DNA of 62,833 bases from Muribaculaceae bacterium (GTDB lineage: Bacteria > Bacteroidota > Bacteroidia > Bacteroidales > Muribaculaceae), in NCBI GenBank assembly GCA_016281825.1, contig JAEEJI010000279.1, forward strand, positions 1-62,833, written 5' to 3'. Shown piece after piece: positions 45,334-55,006 of the stretch. A program made the position numbers and the translations under genes. A model generated the notes under the pieces. The model was not told the DNA's origin, did no database searches, and worked only from the letters and a program-made list of their open reading frames with translations. Position 1 is the stretch's first letter. Each line of letters opens with the position of its first letter.

Positions 45334-46581
45334 TTACTGCATTTGGCTGAGCAACTCGAAGTTAGACTTTTCGAGTTGTTGTGCGGCATAGTCGCGTGTG
45401 AGCCGGTAACTGGTCTCACCGCTTGCCGGCACTTGATACATGACGTCAATCATGATGGTCTCAAAGATGGAGCGCAGTCCCCGTGCCCCCAACTTGAACT
45501 CGATGGCCTTGTCGACGACAAAGTCAAGCACCTCGTCATCGATGGTCAGTGCGACACCGTCCATCTCGAGCAATTTGCGGTACTGCTTGACAATAGAGTT
45601 CTTTGGCTCGGTGAGGATGCGGCGCAACGCATCGCGGTCTAGCGGCTCAAGGTTGGTGAGGATGGGCAATCGTCCGATGATTTCGGGAATCAGTCCATAG
45701 CTTCTCAAGTCCTGTGGCGCGACGAAGTGCAGCAGTTTCTCTCGGTCAAGTTTGCTCACCCGGTTGCCGGCTCCATATCCCACCACATGCGTGTTGAGGC
45801 GTTGCGCGATTTTCCGCTCGATGCCCTCAAATGCACCTCCGCAGATGAAGAGGATGTTCTTGGTGTCGATGGCAATCATCCGCTGTTCGGGGTGCTTGCG
45901 TCCGCCTTGTGGCGGCACGTTGACCACCGATCCTTCGAGCAGTTTGAGCAGTCCCTGTTGCACGCCTTCGCCACTTACGTCGCGGGTGATGGAGGGGTTG
46001 TCGCCCTTGCGCGCAATCTTGTCAATCTCATCAATAAAGACGATGCCTCGTTGCGCTTCCTCGACATTGTAGTCGCATGCTGCAAGCAGTCGAGTGAGCA
46101 GGCTTTCGATATCCTCACCCACATATCCGGCTTCGGTAAGCACAGTGGCGTCGACGATGGCGAAGGGCACCTTGAGCATCTTCGCGATCGTCTTGGCAAG
46201 CAGCGTCTTCCCGGTACCTGTGGGTCCTACGATGATGATGTTTGACTTCTCGATATCGATGCCGTCGTCATCACGTTTTTGCGCCAATCGTTTGTAGTGG
46301 TTATAGACGGCTACCGAGAGATATTTTTTAGCCTTCTCCTGTCCGATGACATACTGGTCGAGGAAGGCATGGATTTCGCTGGGCTTGGGCAGGGAGTCCA
46401 TGTCAATTTCCTCGGAGTCAGCATGCTGGAGTTTTTGGAGGTATTCCTTTGCTATCTCATTGGCCCGTTCTGCGCATTCGTCACAGATACAACCATTAAG
46501 GCCGGGCAACAAAAGCCGCACCTCATCGTTGTCTCGTCCGCAGAAGTCACATCTCAGGTTTGTCTCTTTCTTCTTTGCCAT
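45334..46581 (-). CDS. clpX: ATP-dependent Clp protease ATPase subunit ClpX
   Basis: 415 residues from the ATG at 46581. The N-terminal zinc-binding domain has CDFCGR and CICDEC (four Cys, about 10-40). The AAA+ module follows with Walker A GPTGTGKT near 125, Walker B IVFIDEIDKI near 190, and the ClpP-docking loop region and sensor 2 in the C-terminal half (KLGARGLRSIFE). It unfolds substrates and feeds them to ClpP. An earlier in-frame ATG at 46614 lies inside clpP and is not expected. The gap to clpP is 4 bases, so the two are co-transcribed. Confidence 0.97.
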   Translation of the reverse strand: MAKKKETNLRCDFCGRDNDEVRLLLPGLNGCICDECAERANEIAKEYLQKLQHADSEEIDMDSLPKPSEIHAFLDQYVIGQEKAKKYLSVAVYNHYKRLAQKRDDDGIDIEKSNIIIVGPTGTGKTLLAKTIAKMLKVPFAIVDATVLTEAGYVGEDIESLLTRLLAACDYNVEEAQRGIVFIDEIDKIARKGDNPSITRDVSGEGVQQGLLKLLEGSVVNVPPQGGRKHPEQRMIAIDTKNILFICGGAFEGIERKIAQRLNTHVVGYGAGNRVSKLDREKLLHFVAPQDLRSYGLIPEIIGRLPILTNLEPLDRDALRRILTEPKNSIVKQYRKLLEMDGVALTIDDEVLDFVVDKAIEFKLGARGLRSIFETIMIDVMYQVPASGETSYRLTRDYAAQQLEKSNFELLSQMQ

Positions 46582-46585
46582 AAGA

Positions 46586-47257
46586 TTATTTACTGCGGAC
46601 AAGCACCTTGTCAATCATGCCATATTCGAGTGCTTCCTGGGAGGTCATCCAGTAGTCGCGGTCGCTGTCGGCGTAGACCTTATCGTATGGTTGCCCACTG
46701 TGTTCACTGATGATGTTATAAAGCTCTTGCTTGAGTTTGATAATCTCGCGCGAGGTGATTTCGATGTCACTGGCTTGTCCCTGTATGCCGCCCATGGGCT
46801 GGTGAATCATCACGCGAGAGTGCTTGAGGGCGAATCGTTTGTCCTTTTCTCCAGCTACTAGCAGTACGGCAGCCATCGATGCTGCCATGCCCGTGCAGAT
46901 GGTCGACACGTCACTCTGGATGAACTGCATGGTGTCGTAGATGCCTAGTCCGGCATAGACCGAGCCGCCCGGTGAATTGATGTAGAGCGAGATTTCCTTT
47001 CCCGGGTCGGCCGAGTCAAGGTATAGCAATTGAGCTTGAATCACGTTGGCGGTGTAGTCGTCAACCTGGGTGCCCAAGAAGATGATGCGATCCATCATCA
47101 GTCGCGAGAACACATCCATCTGTGTCACGTTTAGCTGTCGCTCCTCCATGATCGTGGGTGAGATATAGTTACTGGTGATGTCACCACTGTACTGGTCTAG
47201 AGCAAGTCCATTCATGCCTAGATGATGGACGGCGAAGTTACGAAAGTCGTTTTTCAT
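46586..47257 (-). CDS. clpP: ATP-dependent Clp protease proteolytic subunit ClpP
   Basis: 223 residues. Catalytic triad: Ser127 (TGMAASMAA), His152 (MIHQPMGG) and Asp201 (DSDRDYWM). The N-terminus is longer than usual, about 35 residues before the conserved YISPTIMEER; alternative ATGs lie at residues 15 and 37. ClpP forms the tetradecameric chamber used with ClpX. It has its own promoter (47302-47334) downstream of the tig terminator. Confidence 0.96.
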   Translation of the reverse strand: MKNDFRNFAVHHLGMNGLALDQYSGDITSNYISPTIMEERQLNVTQMDVFSRLMMDRIIFLGTQVDDYTANVIQAQLLYLDSADPGKEISLYINSPGGSVYAGLGIYDTMQFIQSDVSTICTGMAASMAAVLLVAGEKDKRFALKHSRVMIHQPMGGIQGQASDIEITSREIIKLKQELYNIISEHSGQPYDKVYADSDRDYWMTSQEALEYGMIDKVLVRSK

Positions 47258-47301
47258 TTTCAGATAAGTGATAAAAATAATGGTTTCAAAAATTCATTCT
47301 T

Positions 47302-47334
47302 CAAAGTTACTGCTTTTTTTTTGACCACGGCAAA
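47302..47334 (-). promoter_or_regulatory. Promoter of clpP-clpX
   Basis: On the minus strand TTTG (47331-47334) and TAACTTTG (47302-47309) are 21 bases apart, giving a leader of about 40 bases. The -33 element lies just after the tig terminator. Confidence 0.7.
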
Positions 47335-47355
47335 AAAAAGTGCTTTTTTTCAAAA

Positions 47356-47390
47356 AAAAGTGGGCCGAACAGCAAATTCGGCCCACTTTT
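47356..47390 (-). terminator. Strong Rho-independent terminator of tig
   Basis: A 14-bp perfect stem (47377-47390 with 47356-47369; core GTGGGCCGAA/TTCGGCCCAC) with a 7-base loop, followed on the minus strand by a run of eight T residues (complement of 47352-47359, overlapping the stem end). It lies 25 bases after the tig stop. Confidence 0.85.
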
Positions 47391-47414
47391 GGGAGTTTTT
47401 TACGCTCTCAAGGA

Positions 47415-48767
47415 TTATTTTGTCTCAAAGAGTTTGTTGAACTCGTCAAGCGAGAGCGTCTTCTCGTCGAGGGTGACAGTTTGTTTGAGCGCGGCGAAGA
47501 ACTTGTCGTCAAAAGCACGATTGTTGATTTCTTCCTGATAACGCTCGTCATCCAAAATCTTCTGTGCATAGTTGTCGATGACATCATCAGGCAGATTGGT
47601 CATGCCATACTGTGCAAACTGCTGTGCTGCCATGAGTTTGGCAAGACGCTTGCGGTCACTGTCATCAACCTTGACTTGCAGCGACTGCGCTGCCTTGTCT
47701 TTGATGAGTTGCCACTCGAGTTGCTTCTTCGCAGCGGGGAATTCTTTGTCAACCTTTTCGGGGGTGTTTTCCTCGCTGCGCGTGAGCAGGAATCTCTTGA
47801 GGAACTCGTCGGGCAACTGAAGCTCGCCGACCATGCCACGGAGTACGTCCTCGGCATCGATGGTGAAGCGATAGTTGCTGTCGGCAGTCATTTGGTGCTG
47901 GATGCTCTCCTTGAGCTTGACGAAGTACTCCTGCTCGGTCGTTGCCTCGCCCTTGCCCAGGACGTTGTCGAAGAACTCCTGATCCATGTCGGCCTCCTGG
48001 TTGACCATGATTTCGTTGATGGTCATCTTGAAGTCGGCGGTGATGGCCTCGGCGCCTTCCTTGTCAACGTTGAGCATCGAAGCAATCTCGCTGGCGTTGC
48101 CACCGTTGGCTACATTGGGATTGAACACAATCTCCTGGCCAACTTTGGCACCGATGAACTTCTGCTTCTGCTCCTCGTCGTGGAGATACTGAGGCATGAC
48201 AATGGTGCGTTCGGTCTTGATGCCTTCAGTCTTTTCCTCGCCGTTCTCATCCAATTCAACGAGTGATCCGCGCAGCAGCGAGTCGGCAGCGGCCTCCTCG
48301 CCCGGCACCTGCTTGCCGAAGCGCTTGCGATAACCCTCGTTGTGCTTCTGTGCCATCTCATCGGTAACCTCTATATTATAATAAGGTATTGTGATGTTGC
48401 TGTCGATGGTCAGGTCAAACTCTGGAGCCATACCAATGTTGAACTTGAACTCAAAGTCCTTGTCCTTGTCGATGTCGATGTTTGAATCTTCGGCAACCAT
48501 GGGCTCGCCCAAGATGGCGATGTGGTTGTTGATAATATAATCGGAAACAGCGCGGTTGAGCATGTGGTCTACCACTTCGGCTTTCACCTGTGGGCCGTAC
48601 ATTCTCTGGAGCAACGCAGTGGGGACATGTCCCGGGCGGAAACCTTTAATGGGTCGTTGTCCTAACTTGTTAAGTTGCTTTTTGACCTCGTTCTTGTAAT
48701 CATCCTCGACTAAAGCGACGGTCAACACACCATTCACTTGGTCAGTTTTCTCAAAATTTACGTTCAT
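47415..48767 (-). CDS. tig: Trigger factor
   Basis: 450 residues. The ribosome-binding N-terminal domain carries the signature GFRPGHVP near residue 42. A central PPIase-like region (about 150-240) is divergent from FKBP and may not be an active isomerase, and the C-terminal helical chaperone domain follows. It binds nascent chains at the ribosomal exit tunnel. Order with clpP and clpX as in many bacteria. A full promoter lies upstream and a strong terminator downstream, so tig is transcribed alone. Confidence 0.93.
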   Translation of the reverse strand: MNVNFEKTDQVNGVLTVALVEDDYKNEVKKQLNKLGQRPIKGFRPGHVPTALLQRMYGPQVKAEVVDHMLNRAVSDYIINNHIAILGEPMVAEDSNIDIDKDKDFEFKFNIGMAPEFDLTIDSNITIPYYNIEVTDEMAQKHNEGYRKRFGKQVPGEEAAADSLLRGSLVELDENGEEKTEGIKTERTIVMPQYLHDEEQKQKFIGAKVGQEIVFNPNVANGGNASEIASMLNVDKEGAEAITADFKMTINEIMVNQEADMDQEFFDNVLGKGEATTEQEYFVKLKESIQHQMTADSNYRFTIDAEDVLRGMVGELQLPDEFLKRFLLTRSEENTPEKVDKEFPAAKKQLEWQLIKDKAAQSLQVKVDDSDRKRLAKLMAAQQFAQYGMTNLPDDVIDNYAQKILDDERYQEEINNRAFDDKFFAALKQTVTLDEKTLSLDEFNKLFETK

Positions 48768-48817
48768 TTCTGTAGTGCAATCTATGTTAAAATAATTGTT
48801 TTCAAAAAATCGAGCTG

Positions 48818-48849
48818 CAAAATTACACTAATTTCGCCGCCTGCCCAAA
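48818..48849 (-). promoter_or_regulatory. Promoter of tig
   Basis: On the minus strand TTTG (48846-48849) and TAATTTTG (48818-48825) are 20 bases apart; the leader is about 47 bases. Confidence 0.7.
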
Positions 48850-48873
48850 TTTTGGGTGTTATTTTTCATTACC

Positions 48874-51800
48874 TTAACAGTTGTATCGATTGCGCTTCTT
48901 CTTGTTTAGGCGGCAGTTTCCTTCGTTGACAAAGATCACTTTGGATTGTGCCAGGCTCTGGATGGCCTGTGCCACCTGCTCCCGGAATGAGAAGATACAC
49001 TTGTCGATGCCAAAGAGTTGTGTGACGAATTGTATCAAAGCGTCTTCGCTCATCTCGCCTCGCTGCTCAAGCAACTCGATGGCCGCATTCTTGATTTCGA
49101 CCAGGGGAATGTCTTCCCAACCTCTGCCGTTTTTGATGCGGTAGTTGCAGTATCCTTTGCTGTCATCTGGCTTGCTCCAATAATAGGGCACTTCTCGGGT
49201 GGCTTTGAGGTCTAGCGCTGCGGTCTGCTTGAGCAGCCAGGTGACATACCTCTTCACGCGGTCATTGACTTTGCGTACATTCCAAATGCGGCACAAACGC
49301 ATGCATGCATAATGGAATGTAATGGGCTGCTCGGCCTTCAAGATTTTGGACATCTGCGACAGGGTCAACGTCGGACTTGTGGTCATCACAACGATGCCGC
49401 CCTTTTCAATCGAAGCGATATCTGCCATGACGTATGGCACCTTTCCGGGTGTCGTTGATAGGGGTTCTGCGGGTTCTTCCTCGTCTTCCTCGTCCTCTTC
49501 GTTCTCGTCAGTCGAGGCTTGGGCGTTGTCATTGGGTTCATCATCGTGTCCGCTATCACCGAATGGCTCGTCGGGCTGCTCAGGATTGTCGCCGGCTGCG
49601 GGGCTGTTTGTGTCGTCATCGTCCTGCTCAGACTCGCCCGACGGAGCTGGATCTTGTTCTGGAACAGGTTTGGATGAAGAAATCTTTTCTTGTTCGGCTT
49701 GATGTACAGCGTCCATGACCTGTTGGATGACTCGGTCGCGGTTGAAGTACCAGTCAACCATCCAAATGCGCACCAAGTTCCATCCCAGCGCCGACAGGAC
49801 GGCAGGCTGGCACACCTCGCGGTCGCGTACAGTCTTGGTGTCGCTGTATCCCTTTCCGTCACATAAGATTCCCATCAAGTATTTATCAGGGTCATCGGGG
49901 TCGATGATTGCCAGGTCAATCTTGAACTTCGAACGTCCAACGGTAGTTGTCACCTGATATCCCTTCTCGGTCAACACCTGTGCCAATTGTTGTGCCATCA
50001 CGTTCGTCTCGGACTGCTGTGTGCTAATTTGATAACTGGTGCGTCCATCTCGTGCAAACTCCAGGAACTGCTTCAGCCCTTGTACACCCAGTGACTTTGA
50101 GCGGTTCAGGTCGATTTGTTCGGGCTGGAGTGTCGAGAACACCATCATCTCGTACCGTGCACGTGAGACGGCCACGTTGAGACGGCGTTCACCGCCACTG
50201 TTGTTCAGTGGTCCGAAGTTCATCGACACTTTTCCGTTAGCGTCAGGTCCATATCCGATTGAGAAGAGAATCACATCCCGCTCGTCGCCCTGCACATTCT
50301 CCAAGTTCTTGATGAACAAGGGTTCCTCACAGTTGAAGGCCAAGGTCTCAAGCGCAGGATTTGCCGAGAAGACATCCAAGAGGAGGTCTTCAATCACGTT
50401 TTGTTGGGAGATGCTGAACGCAACAACTCCCATGCTGAATTTGCGCAGTTCCTTATCGCTCAGGCGTCTCACCACCTCTGCCACAATCGCTTCGGCCTCT
50501 GCAGCGTTGCTTCGTGAACGCCCATAGTCATACACGCCATTCACAGGAATGAACGATACCTTTGTGTCACGGTCATCCACGCTGGGGAATGTGATGAGTC
50601 GTCCGTCGTAATATTGTGAGTTGCTGAAAGCAATCAGGCTCTCATGGCGGCTGCGGTAGTGCCACCTGAGGTGTCGTGATGGGAAGTCGAGTGCGATGGT
50701 GTCGTCCAGCACGCTATCCAAGTCGTCGATGACCGCCTCGGACTCGTCGACCTGGTTGACGTTGAAAAAGTTTGTCGGCGGCATCTGTTTCGGGTCTCCC
50801 ACGACAATGAGCGACTTGCCGCGTGCTATAGCACCTACCGCTTCGCTAGTGGGCATCTGTGATGCCTCGTCGAAGATAACCATGTCGAATGGTGGCTGGT
50901 GCAGGTCAAGGTACTGTGCCACCGAGATGGGGCTCATGAGCATGCAAGGACACAGATTGGGGAGTATGGGAGCCAGGTGATCCATGATGTTGCGAACGCT
51001 CTGTCCTCGTCCGCGGTTGGCGATATTGCGCCGCAGATAGCCAATGAGTGAGTATACCGATGGGTTGGCCGAATATTCTCGCAGCCTGCGTGCCAACTGG
51101 TTATAGAGCTGTTTCTTGGTCACTTGCTGGAACTGCTGATCCAGTTGCCTGAACCGTTTGATGGTGTCCTCAAATACAGGACCGGAGAAGGTAGCCAACA
51201 AATCATCTGCTTCCATGGCATCGGCCACCAGTTGATGATACACCCATTTTTTCCAAGCATTGGCAACCTGGTCGGGGTCTTGGCCATTTCGGAGCGCTTC
51301 GACAACTTCGTCCATTTTGTATCTGCGCAGTTCGACCATGCGTTCTGTCCACTGCTTCCAGTCTCTCGCATGACTCATGACATATGGTAACGCAGCCTCG
51401 GCCCATTCTCCGATGTGTTCGCTTTGCGGGTCATCAAATGAGCAATAGCCGCTCATCGCCAGTTGTGAATGTTGTAACTGGCAGTAGTCATCGCTGGCTT
51501 TCTTCCATATGCGTTTGAGTTTTGAAATCAAGAATGGCTCGTTGACGATTGCGTCACGCAACTGGTTGATGACTTGTTTTTTCTGCTGTTTATTGAGGCC
51601 TTCATCAATGTTCCGCATCAGGATTGCCGCATTGTTCAGTTGCCTCTCAAGGAATGACCAGTCGGCCGAGTCTTTGTCAATCAAAAAGCCAAAACAGTCG
51701 TTGAGGGTGTCTTGCCAATTCTTGTCGCACAAGGCATCAGCCTGCTGGTAGTCATGCAAGACATTCAGCAAGCGGTCGATATCGGGATGGACCGGATTGT

Positions 51801-54800
51801 GCAAATGAGGCGTGAGCCGTTTTTTGAACTGCCAGCGTTTGTACAATTTGACGAGCCACCATTGCTGGCAGATGTCTTGCCACTGCGCATTGAGTAGTTT
51901 GGCATTGAGTGTGACAGATGACGGCAAGAAGAGGCTCTGCATCAACTGCTTCTTCTGCATGCGGTCTTTGCCCTTGTCGAGCATGCCTTGATATTCTTGT
52001 TGTTGCGCTACGGCATGATCTATCAGTGTCGGTGTGAGTAATTCAATACTGGAGAGCCACTGGCACAGATGTGACAAGACCTGAAAAGAGGCGGGTTTAC
52101 ATCCGAAGTCCACTCCGATCAGTTCCTTAATCTGCGCGGCATCAGCGTTCAGACTCTTCATGTCTGCAGCCAATTGCTTGAGTAGCAGGGTGACTTGTGT
52201 GAGGCTGTTGGGGTCGTTTTTTTCGATGATGATCCTATTGAGCGGATGCTCGGCAGGTTTGCCAATCAGTCGGACTATTGTGACAATCGATCGTATAATC
52301 TGCTCGATATGCTCCAAGTCATCAGTCGTGAGCCGCTTGTAGTTCATCTTGGCCGATGGCAGTTCGTTGGCGTCAATGGTTAGGAACTGGTTCAGGCACT
52401 CGTATAGCGACAGCCCAGAGGACTGTTTGATGTGTAGTGCGCGCACATATTTTGCCAGCACTTCGCGTTCTTTGCCCAACTTTTCGGCCAAATCATTGAA
52501 TTCTTTTTGGGTGAATCCGTCTGCCGTGTTCAGTGCGCTGCTCAATTGCTGTAGAACGTGTGATTTGGTGGCCTTGTTGCTGTGCAGTTCCAGACAGAAT
52601 GGGTCTATGCCGATGGCCTTGAGTCGTTTCTGCACGACCTCAAGTGCTGCCATCTTCTCGGCAACGAACAGGACGCGTTTACCTTGGAACAGGGCGTTGG
52701 CAATCATATTGGTGATTGTCTGCGACTTGCCGGTTCCTGGGGGGCCATGCAGTACAAAGCTGTTTCCTTTGCCTGAGTCAACAATGGCCTCAAACTGGGA
52801 GGAGTCAACATCTACGGGAATAGCAAAGTCAGCCGGGGAGGTCTGTTCGTCGAGCGTCCTGGCATCAATGTCTTCTTCATTCTCCTGGGCCAGATGCACC
52901 ACCTGGTTGCTTGCGAGTGCCTGAATCACGGGATGCTTGGCAAGTATGTCTGCATGTTGGTGTATATCGTTCCACATGACAAACTTGCTGAACGAGAACA
53001 GTCCCAGCATTGCCTCGTCCAACACATCCCATCGAGGCCGATTCATGATGGCCGCCCGAAAGGATGCGAGAACTTGCAGCACATCTATGCCGTTGTTGTC
53101 GGTAGGCAACGGTTCCAGCCCGGATATGTGCAACTGGAACTGCTGCTTGATCATTTCGACAAGGGTGACATTGATAATGGTGTCCTCGTCTCGTGACCGG
53201 ATGACATATTTGTTTCCACCATGCCGAATCAAGTCGACAGGAATCATCAGGATTGGCGCGTATCGCGGTTTGATGCTTCGGTCGGTCTCATACCATTTGA
53301 GCACACCCAGTGCCAGAAAGAGTGAATTGGCACCATTCTCTTCGATGGCGGTGCGCGATGTACGGTGTATGAATTTCAGTACATTGACCATCTCTTTCTC
53401 GTTGAGGTAAGTACGGACACGGTGTTGTTTGAGTTCGTTGACCACCAGTTCTTGCCAGTCATCTCGATAGCGCGCTGAGTCGTAGATGCCATACTCGTCA
53501 GGCAGCAGGCGCTGTTCGGCCGGCGAGGGCAAGATGTCATAATCCTCTCCGTTGTTGATGTGGTCTTCCAGCTCGCTGATGGCAAAGGAGATGAAGGGTA
53601 AGACGCGTTTGCCAATGCGCATGTTCAGCAAATTGTTGCGCATCGAGAAATCCAAGAGTTTCCTTTCCCAGATTTGTTGTTTGGTTACCTCGGCCAGGAG
53701 TGTGGTGTCGACCGCGACTGGCGCAACCTGCTTAATCGCTTGTCCGCCGTCGGTCGTCCCTCCAGAAATGCCGATGTCGTCGGTGGTCGCATCCGTCATC
53801 ATGAGTTGGCGTGAGGGCTTGATGTTCTGCAGGCGACAAGCTTTGATGTCGATAAAGCAGTTAAATTCCCTGCTCTCGTTTCGCAGTAATGCGTCTGCGC
53901 GTTGTGTTGCCTCATCAAAGCTTAATGGGTTGTCCTGTTGTGTGCAAGCCTCGACATCGACCAGTTCCATCTCTGCCAAGCTGTCGTTAGAGGCTTTGAG
54001 CAGGAAAGTCCTGTCATCGTTCACGGTCTGTGTGTTAAATGAGTCGACGAGCCACATGCCCACCATGACCCGTTCTTTCAGGAAAATCAGCAAGGCGTTC
54101 ATGCCGCATGCCTCGATGCACGATGCCATGAGCAGTGCCAGTTCCAGGCTTGTCGCTACATGGGATTCCACAATCTGTCCTGGCGTGCGTACTGCGCTTC
54201 TGTAATCGTCAAGGTCTGATTTCAAGGGTTCCAGTGTGAGCGACATCTGTTGCATGGTACGGTAGAGGGCGGCGAGTTGAGCACGTGCGCGGTTGGGGTC
54301 TTGTGTTTGGTAATTGTCGAAAATGGCTTCTCCTGTGAGTTGCTCCAGTTGTGGCGCGGCCAGTTTCACCAACTCAATCACTGCTGCAGATTGCGGTATG
54401 ACATGTGTGGCGACGGATGCGGGCACCACCTTCAGCCCTGACCAGTGGTCATCTGGCAAGAGGCATACCTCGCGTTCCAATTCACAAACCAATTCTCCTT
54501 GTGAATGAGCCAGGAGCGAGACGCATGTATATGCTGGGGTGCTGAGTTGCGCAAGGTACTGTCGGTCAAATTCGACCGTCAGTCCGCTAAGTTGCACCGT
54601 CCAGTTGGGTTGTAGCTTATTGATAGTTATAGCCTTCTGCTTGACATGCTCTCCTGAGACAACCACAGTGACCGCTTCCAGCTCATAGTCTGTCGCGTTG
54701 ACAAGCGCACAACGATTACACATTAAGACTTGGTTGTCGACCATGGCCAGGTTGACGCATGGCAACAACTCTATTTGTAGCGTGACACTCCTCTGTGTCG

Positions 54801-54822
54801 ATGTCGGCGTGGGAAAATCCAT
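48874..54822 (-). CDS. Giant DUF4011 SF1 helicase with Vsr/DUF559-type nuclease and DUF3320 domains
   Basis: 1,982 residues, no signal peptide. Order: a beta-rich N-terminus (1-150); a transglutaminase-like region (about 215-300); DUF4011 (about 375-570, WERKLLDFSMRNNLLNM); an SF1 helicase split by a long helical insert, with Walker A HGPPGTGKSQTI near 695, Walker B MVIFDEASQMPTSEA near 1318, NVQGDERDVILFS near 1510 and motif VI LNVAVSRARYEMM near 1550. A PD-(D/E)xK nuclease of the Vsr/DUF559 kind follows near 1625-1710 (KIDLAI then ILCDGKGY). An acidic linker (1715-1805) and DUF3320 end the protein. The architecture is close to helicase-nuclease proteins found in defence islands; that role is an inference. 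The gene stands alone between tig and a divergent LysE gene. Confidence 0.85.
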   Translation of the reverse strand: MDFPTPTSTQRSVTLQIELLPCVNLAMVDNQVLMCNRCALVNATDYELEAVTVVVSGEHVKQKAITINKLQPNWTVQLSGLTVEFDRQYLAQLSTPAYTCVSLLAHSQGELVCELEREVCLLPDDHWSGLKVVPASVATHVIPQSAAVIELVKLAAPQLEQLTGEAIFDNYQTQDPNRARAQLAALYRTMQQMSLTLEPLKSDLDDYRSAVRTPGQIVESHVATSLELALLMASCIEACGMNALLIFLKERVMVGMWLVDSFNTQTVNDDRTFLLKASNDSLAEMELVDVEACTQQDNPLSFDEATQRADALLRNESREFNCFIDIKACRLQNIKPSRQLMMTDATTDDIGISGGTTDGGQAIKQVAPVAVDTTLLAEVTKQQIWERKLLDFSMRNNLLNMRIGKRVLPFISFAISELEDHINNGEDYDILPSPAEQRLLPDEYGIYDSARYRDDWQELVVNELKQHRVRTYLNEKEMVNVLKFIHRTSRTAIEENGANSLFLALGVLKWYETDRSIKPRYAPILMIPVDLIRHGGNKYVIRSRDEDTIINVTLVEMIKQQFQLHISGLEPLPTDNNGIDVLQVLASFRAAIMNRPRWDVLDEAMLGLFSFSKFVMWNDIHQHADILAKHPVIQALASNQVVHLAQENEEDIDARTLDEQTSPADFAIPVDVDSSQFEAIVDSGKGNSFVLHGPPGTGKSQTITNMIANALFQGKRVLFVAEKMAALEVVQKRLKAIGIDPFCLELHSNKATKSHVLQQLSSALNTADGFTQKEFNDLAEKLGKEREVLAKYVRALHIKQSSGLSLYECLNQFLTIDANELPSAKMNYKRLTTDDLEHIEQIIRSIVTIVRLIGKPAEHPLNRIIIEKNDPNSLTQVTLLLKQLAADMKSLNADAAQIKELIGVDFGCKPASFQVLSHLCQWLSSIELLTPTLIDHAVAQQQEYQGMLDKGKDRMQKKQLMQSLFLPSSVTLNAKLLNAQWQDICQQWWLVKLYKRWQFKKRLTPHLHNPVHPDIDRLLNVLHDYQQADALCDKNWQDTLNDCFGFLIDKDSADWSFLERQLNNAAILMRNIDEGLNKQQKKQVINQLRDAIVNEPFLISKLKRIWKKASDDYCQLQHSQLAMSGYCSFDDPQSEHIGEWAEAALPYVMSHARDWKQWTERMVELRRYKMDEVVEALRNGQDPDQVANAWKKWVYHQLVADAMEADDLLATFSGPVFEDTIKRFRQLDQQFQQVTKKQLYNQLARRLREYSANPSVYSLIGYLRRNIANRGRGQSVRNIMDHLAPILPNLCPCMLMSPISVAQYLDLHQPPFDMVIFDEASQMPTSEAVGAIARGKSLIVVGDPKQMPPTNFFNVNQVDESEAVIDDLDSVLDDTIALDFPSRHLRWHYRSRHESLIAFSNSQYYDGRLITFPSVDDRDTKVSFIPVNGVYDYGRSRSNAAEAEAIVAEVVRRLSDKELRKFSMGVVAFSISQQNVIEDLLLDVFSANPALETLAFNCEEPLFIKNLENVQGDERDVILFSIGYGPDANGKVSMNFGPLNNSGGERRLNVAVSRARYEMMVFSTLQPEQIDLNRSKSLGVQGLKQFLEFARDGRTSYQISTQQSETNVMAQQLAQVLTEKGYQVTTTVGRSKFKIDLAIIDPDDPDKYLMGILCDGKGYSDTKTVRDREVCQPAVLSALGWNLVRIWMVDWYFNRDRVIQQVMDAVHQAEQEKISSSKPVPEQDPAPSGESEQDDDDTNSPAAGDNPEQPDEPFGDSGHDDEPNDNAQASTDENEEDEEDEEEPAEPLSTTPGKVPYVMADIASIEKGGIVVMTTSPTLTLSQMSKILKAEQPITFHYACMRLCRIWNVRKVNDRVKRYVTWLLKQTAALDLKATREVPYYWSKPDDSKGYCNYRIKNGRGWEDIPLVEIKNAAIELLEQRGEMSEDALIQFVTQLFGIDKCIFSFREQVAQAIQSLAQSKVIFVNEGNCRLNKKKRNRYNC

Positions 54823-54875
54823 ACACTAGAAATTACTATTTGTACACAAGAAAAATAAGCCAACTTCACAAAATG

Positions 54876-54883
54876 CAAATTTA
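54876..54883 (-). promoter_or_regulatory. -7 box of the giant helicase gene
   Basis: TAAATTTG on the minus strand fits TAnnTTTG; no TTTG at -33 spacing is seen. The leader would be about 50 bases. Confidence 0.45.
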
Positions 54884-54977
54884 CAACAAATAAATGGAAA
54901 TCTCAAAGGAAGTGGGGAAAAAAGCTGAAAATGCAAGAAAAAAGTGTTAAAAATTGTCCCTAATTGCGAATTTTTTG

Positions 54978-54985
54978 TACTTTTG
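54978..54985 (+). promoter_or_regulatory. -7 box of the LysE-type gene
   Basis: TACTTTTG fits TAnnTTTG. It lies downstream of the in-frame ATG at 54944, which argues that translation of the exporter starts later, at a TTG near 55007. Confidence 0.5.
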
Positions 54986-55006
54986 CAGCTTGAAAAGCTT
55001 TTTGTT

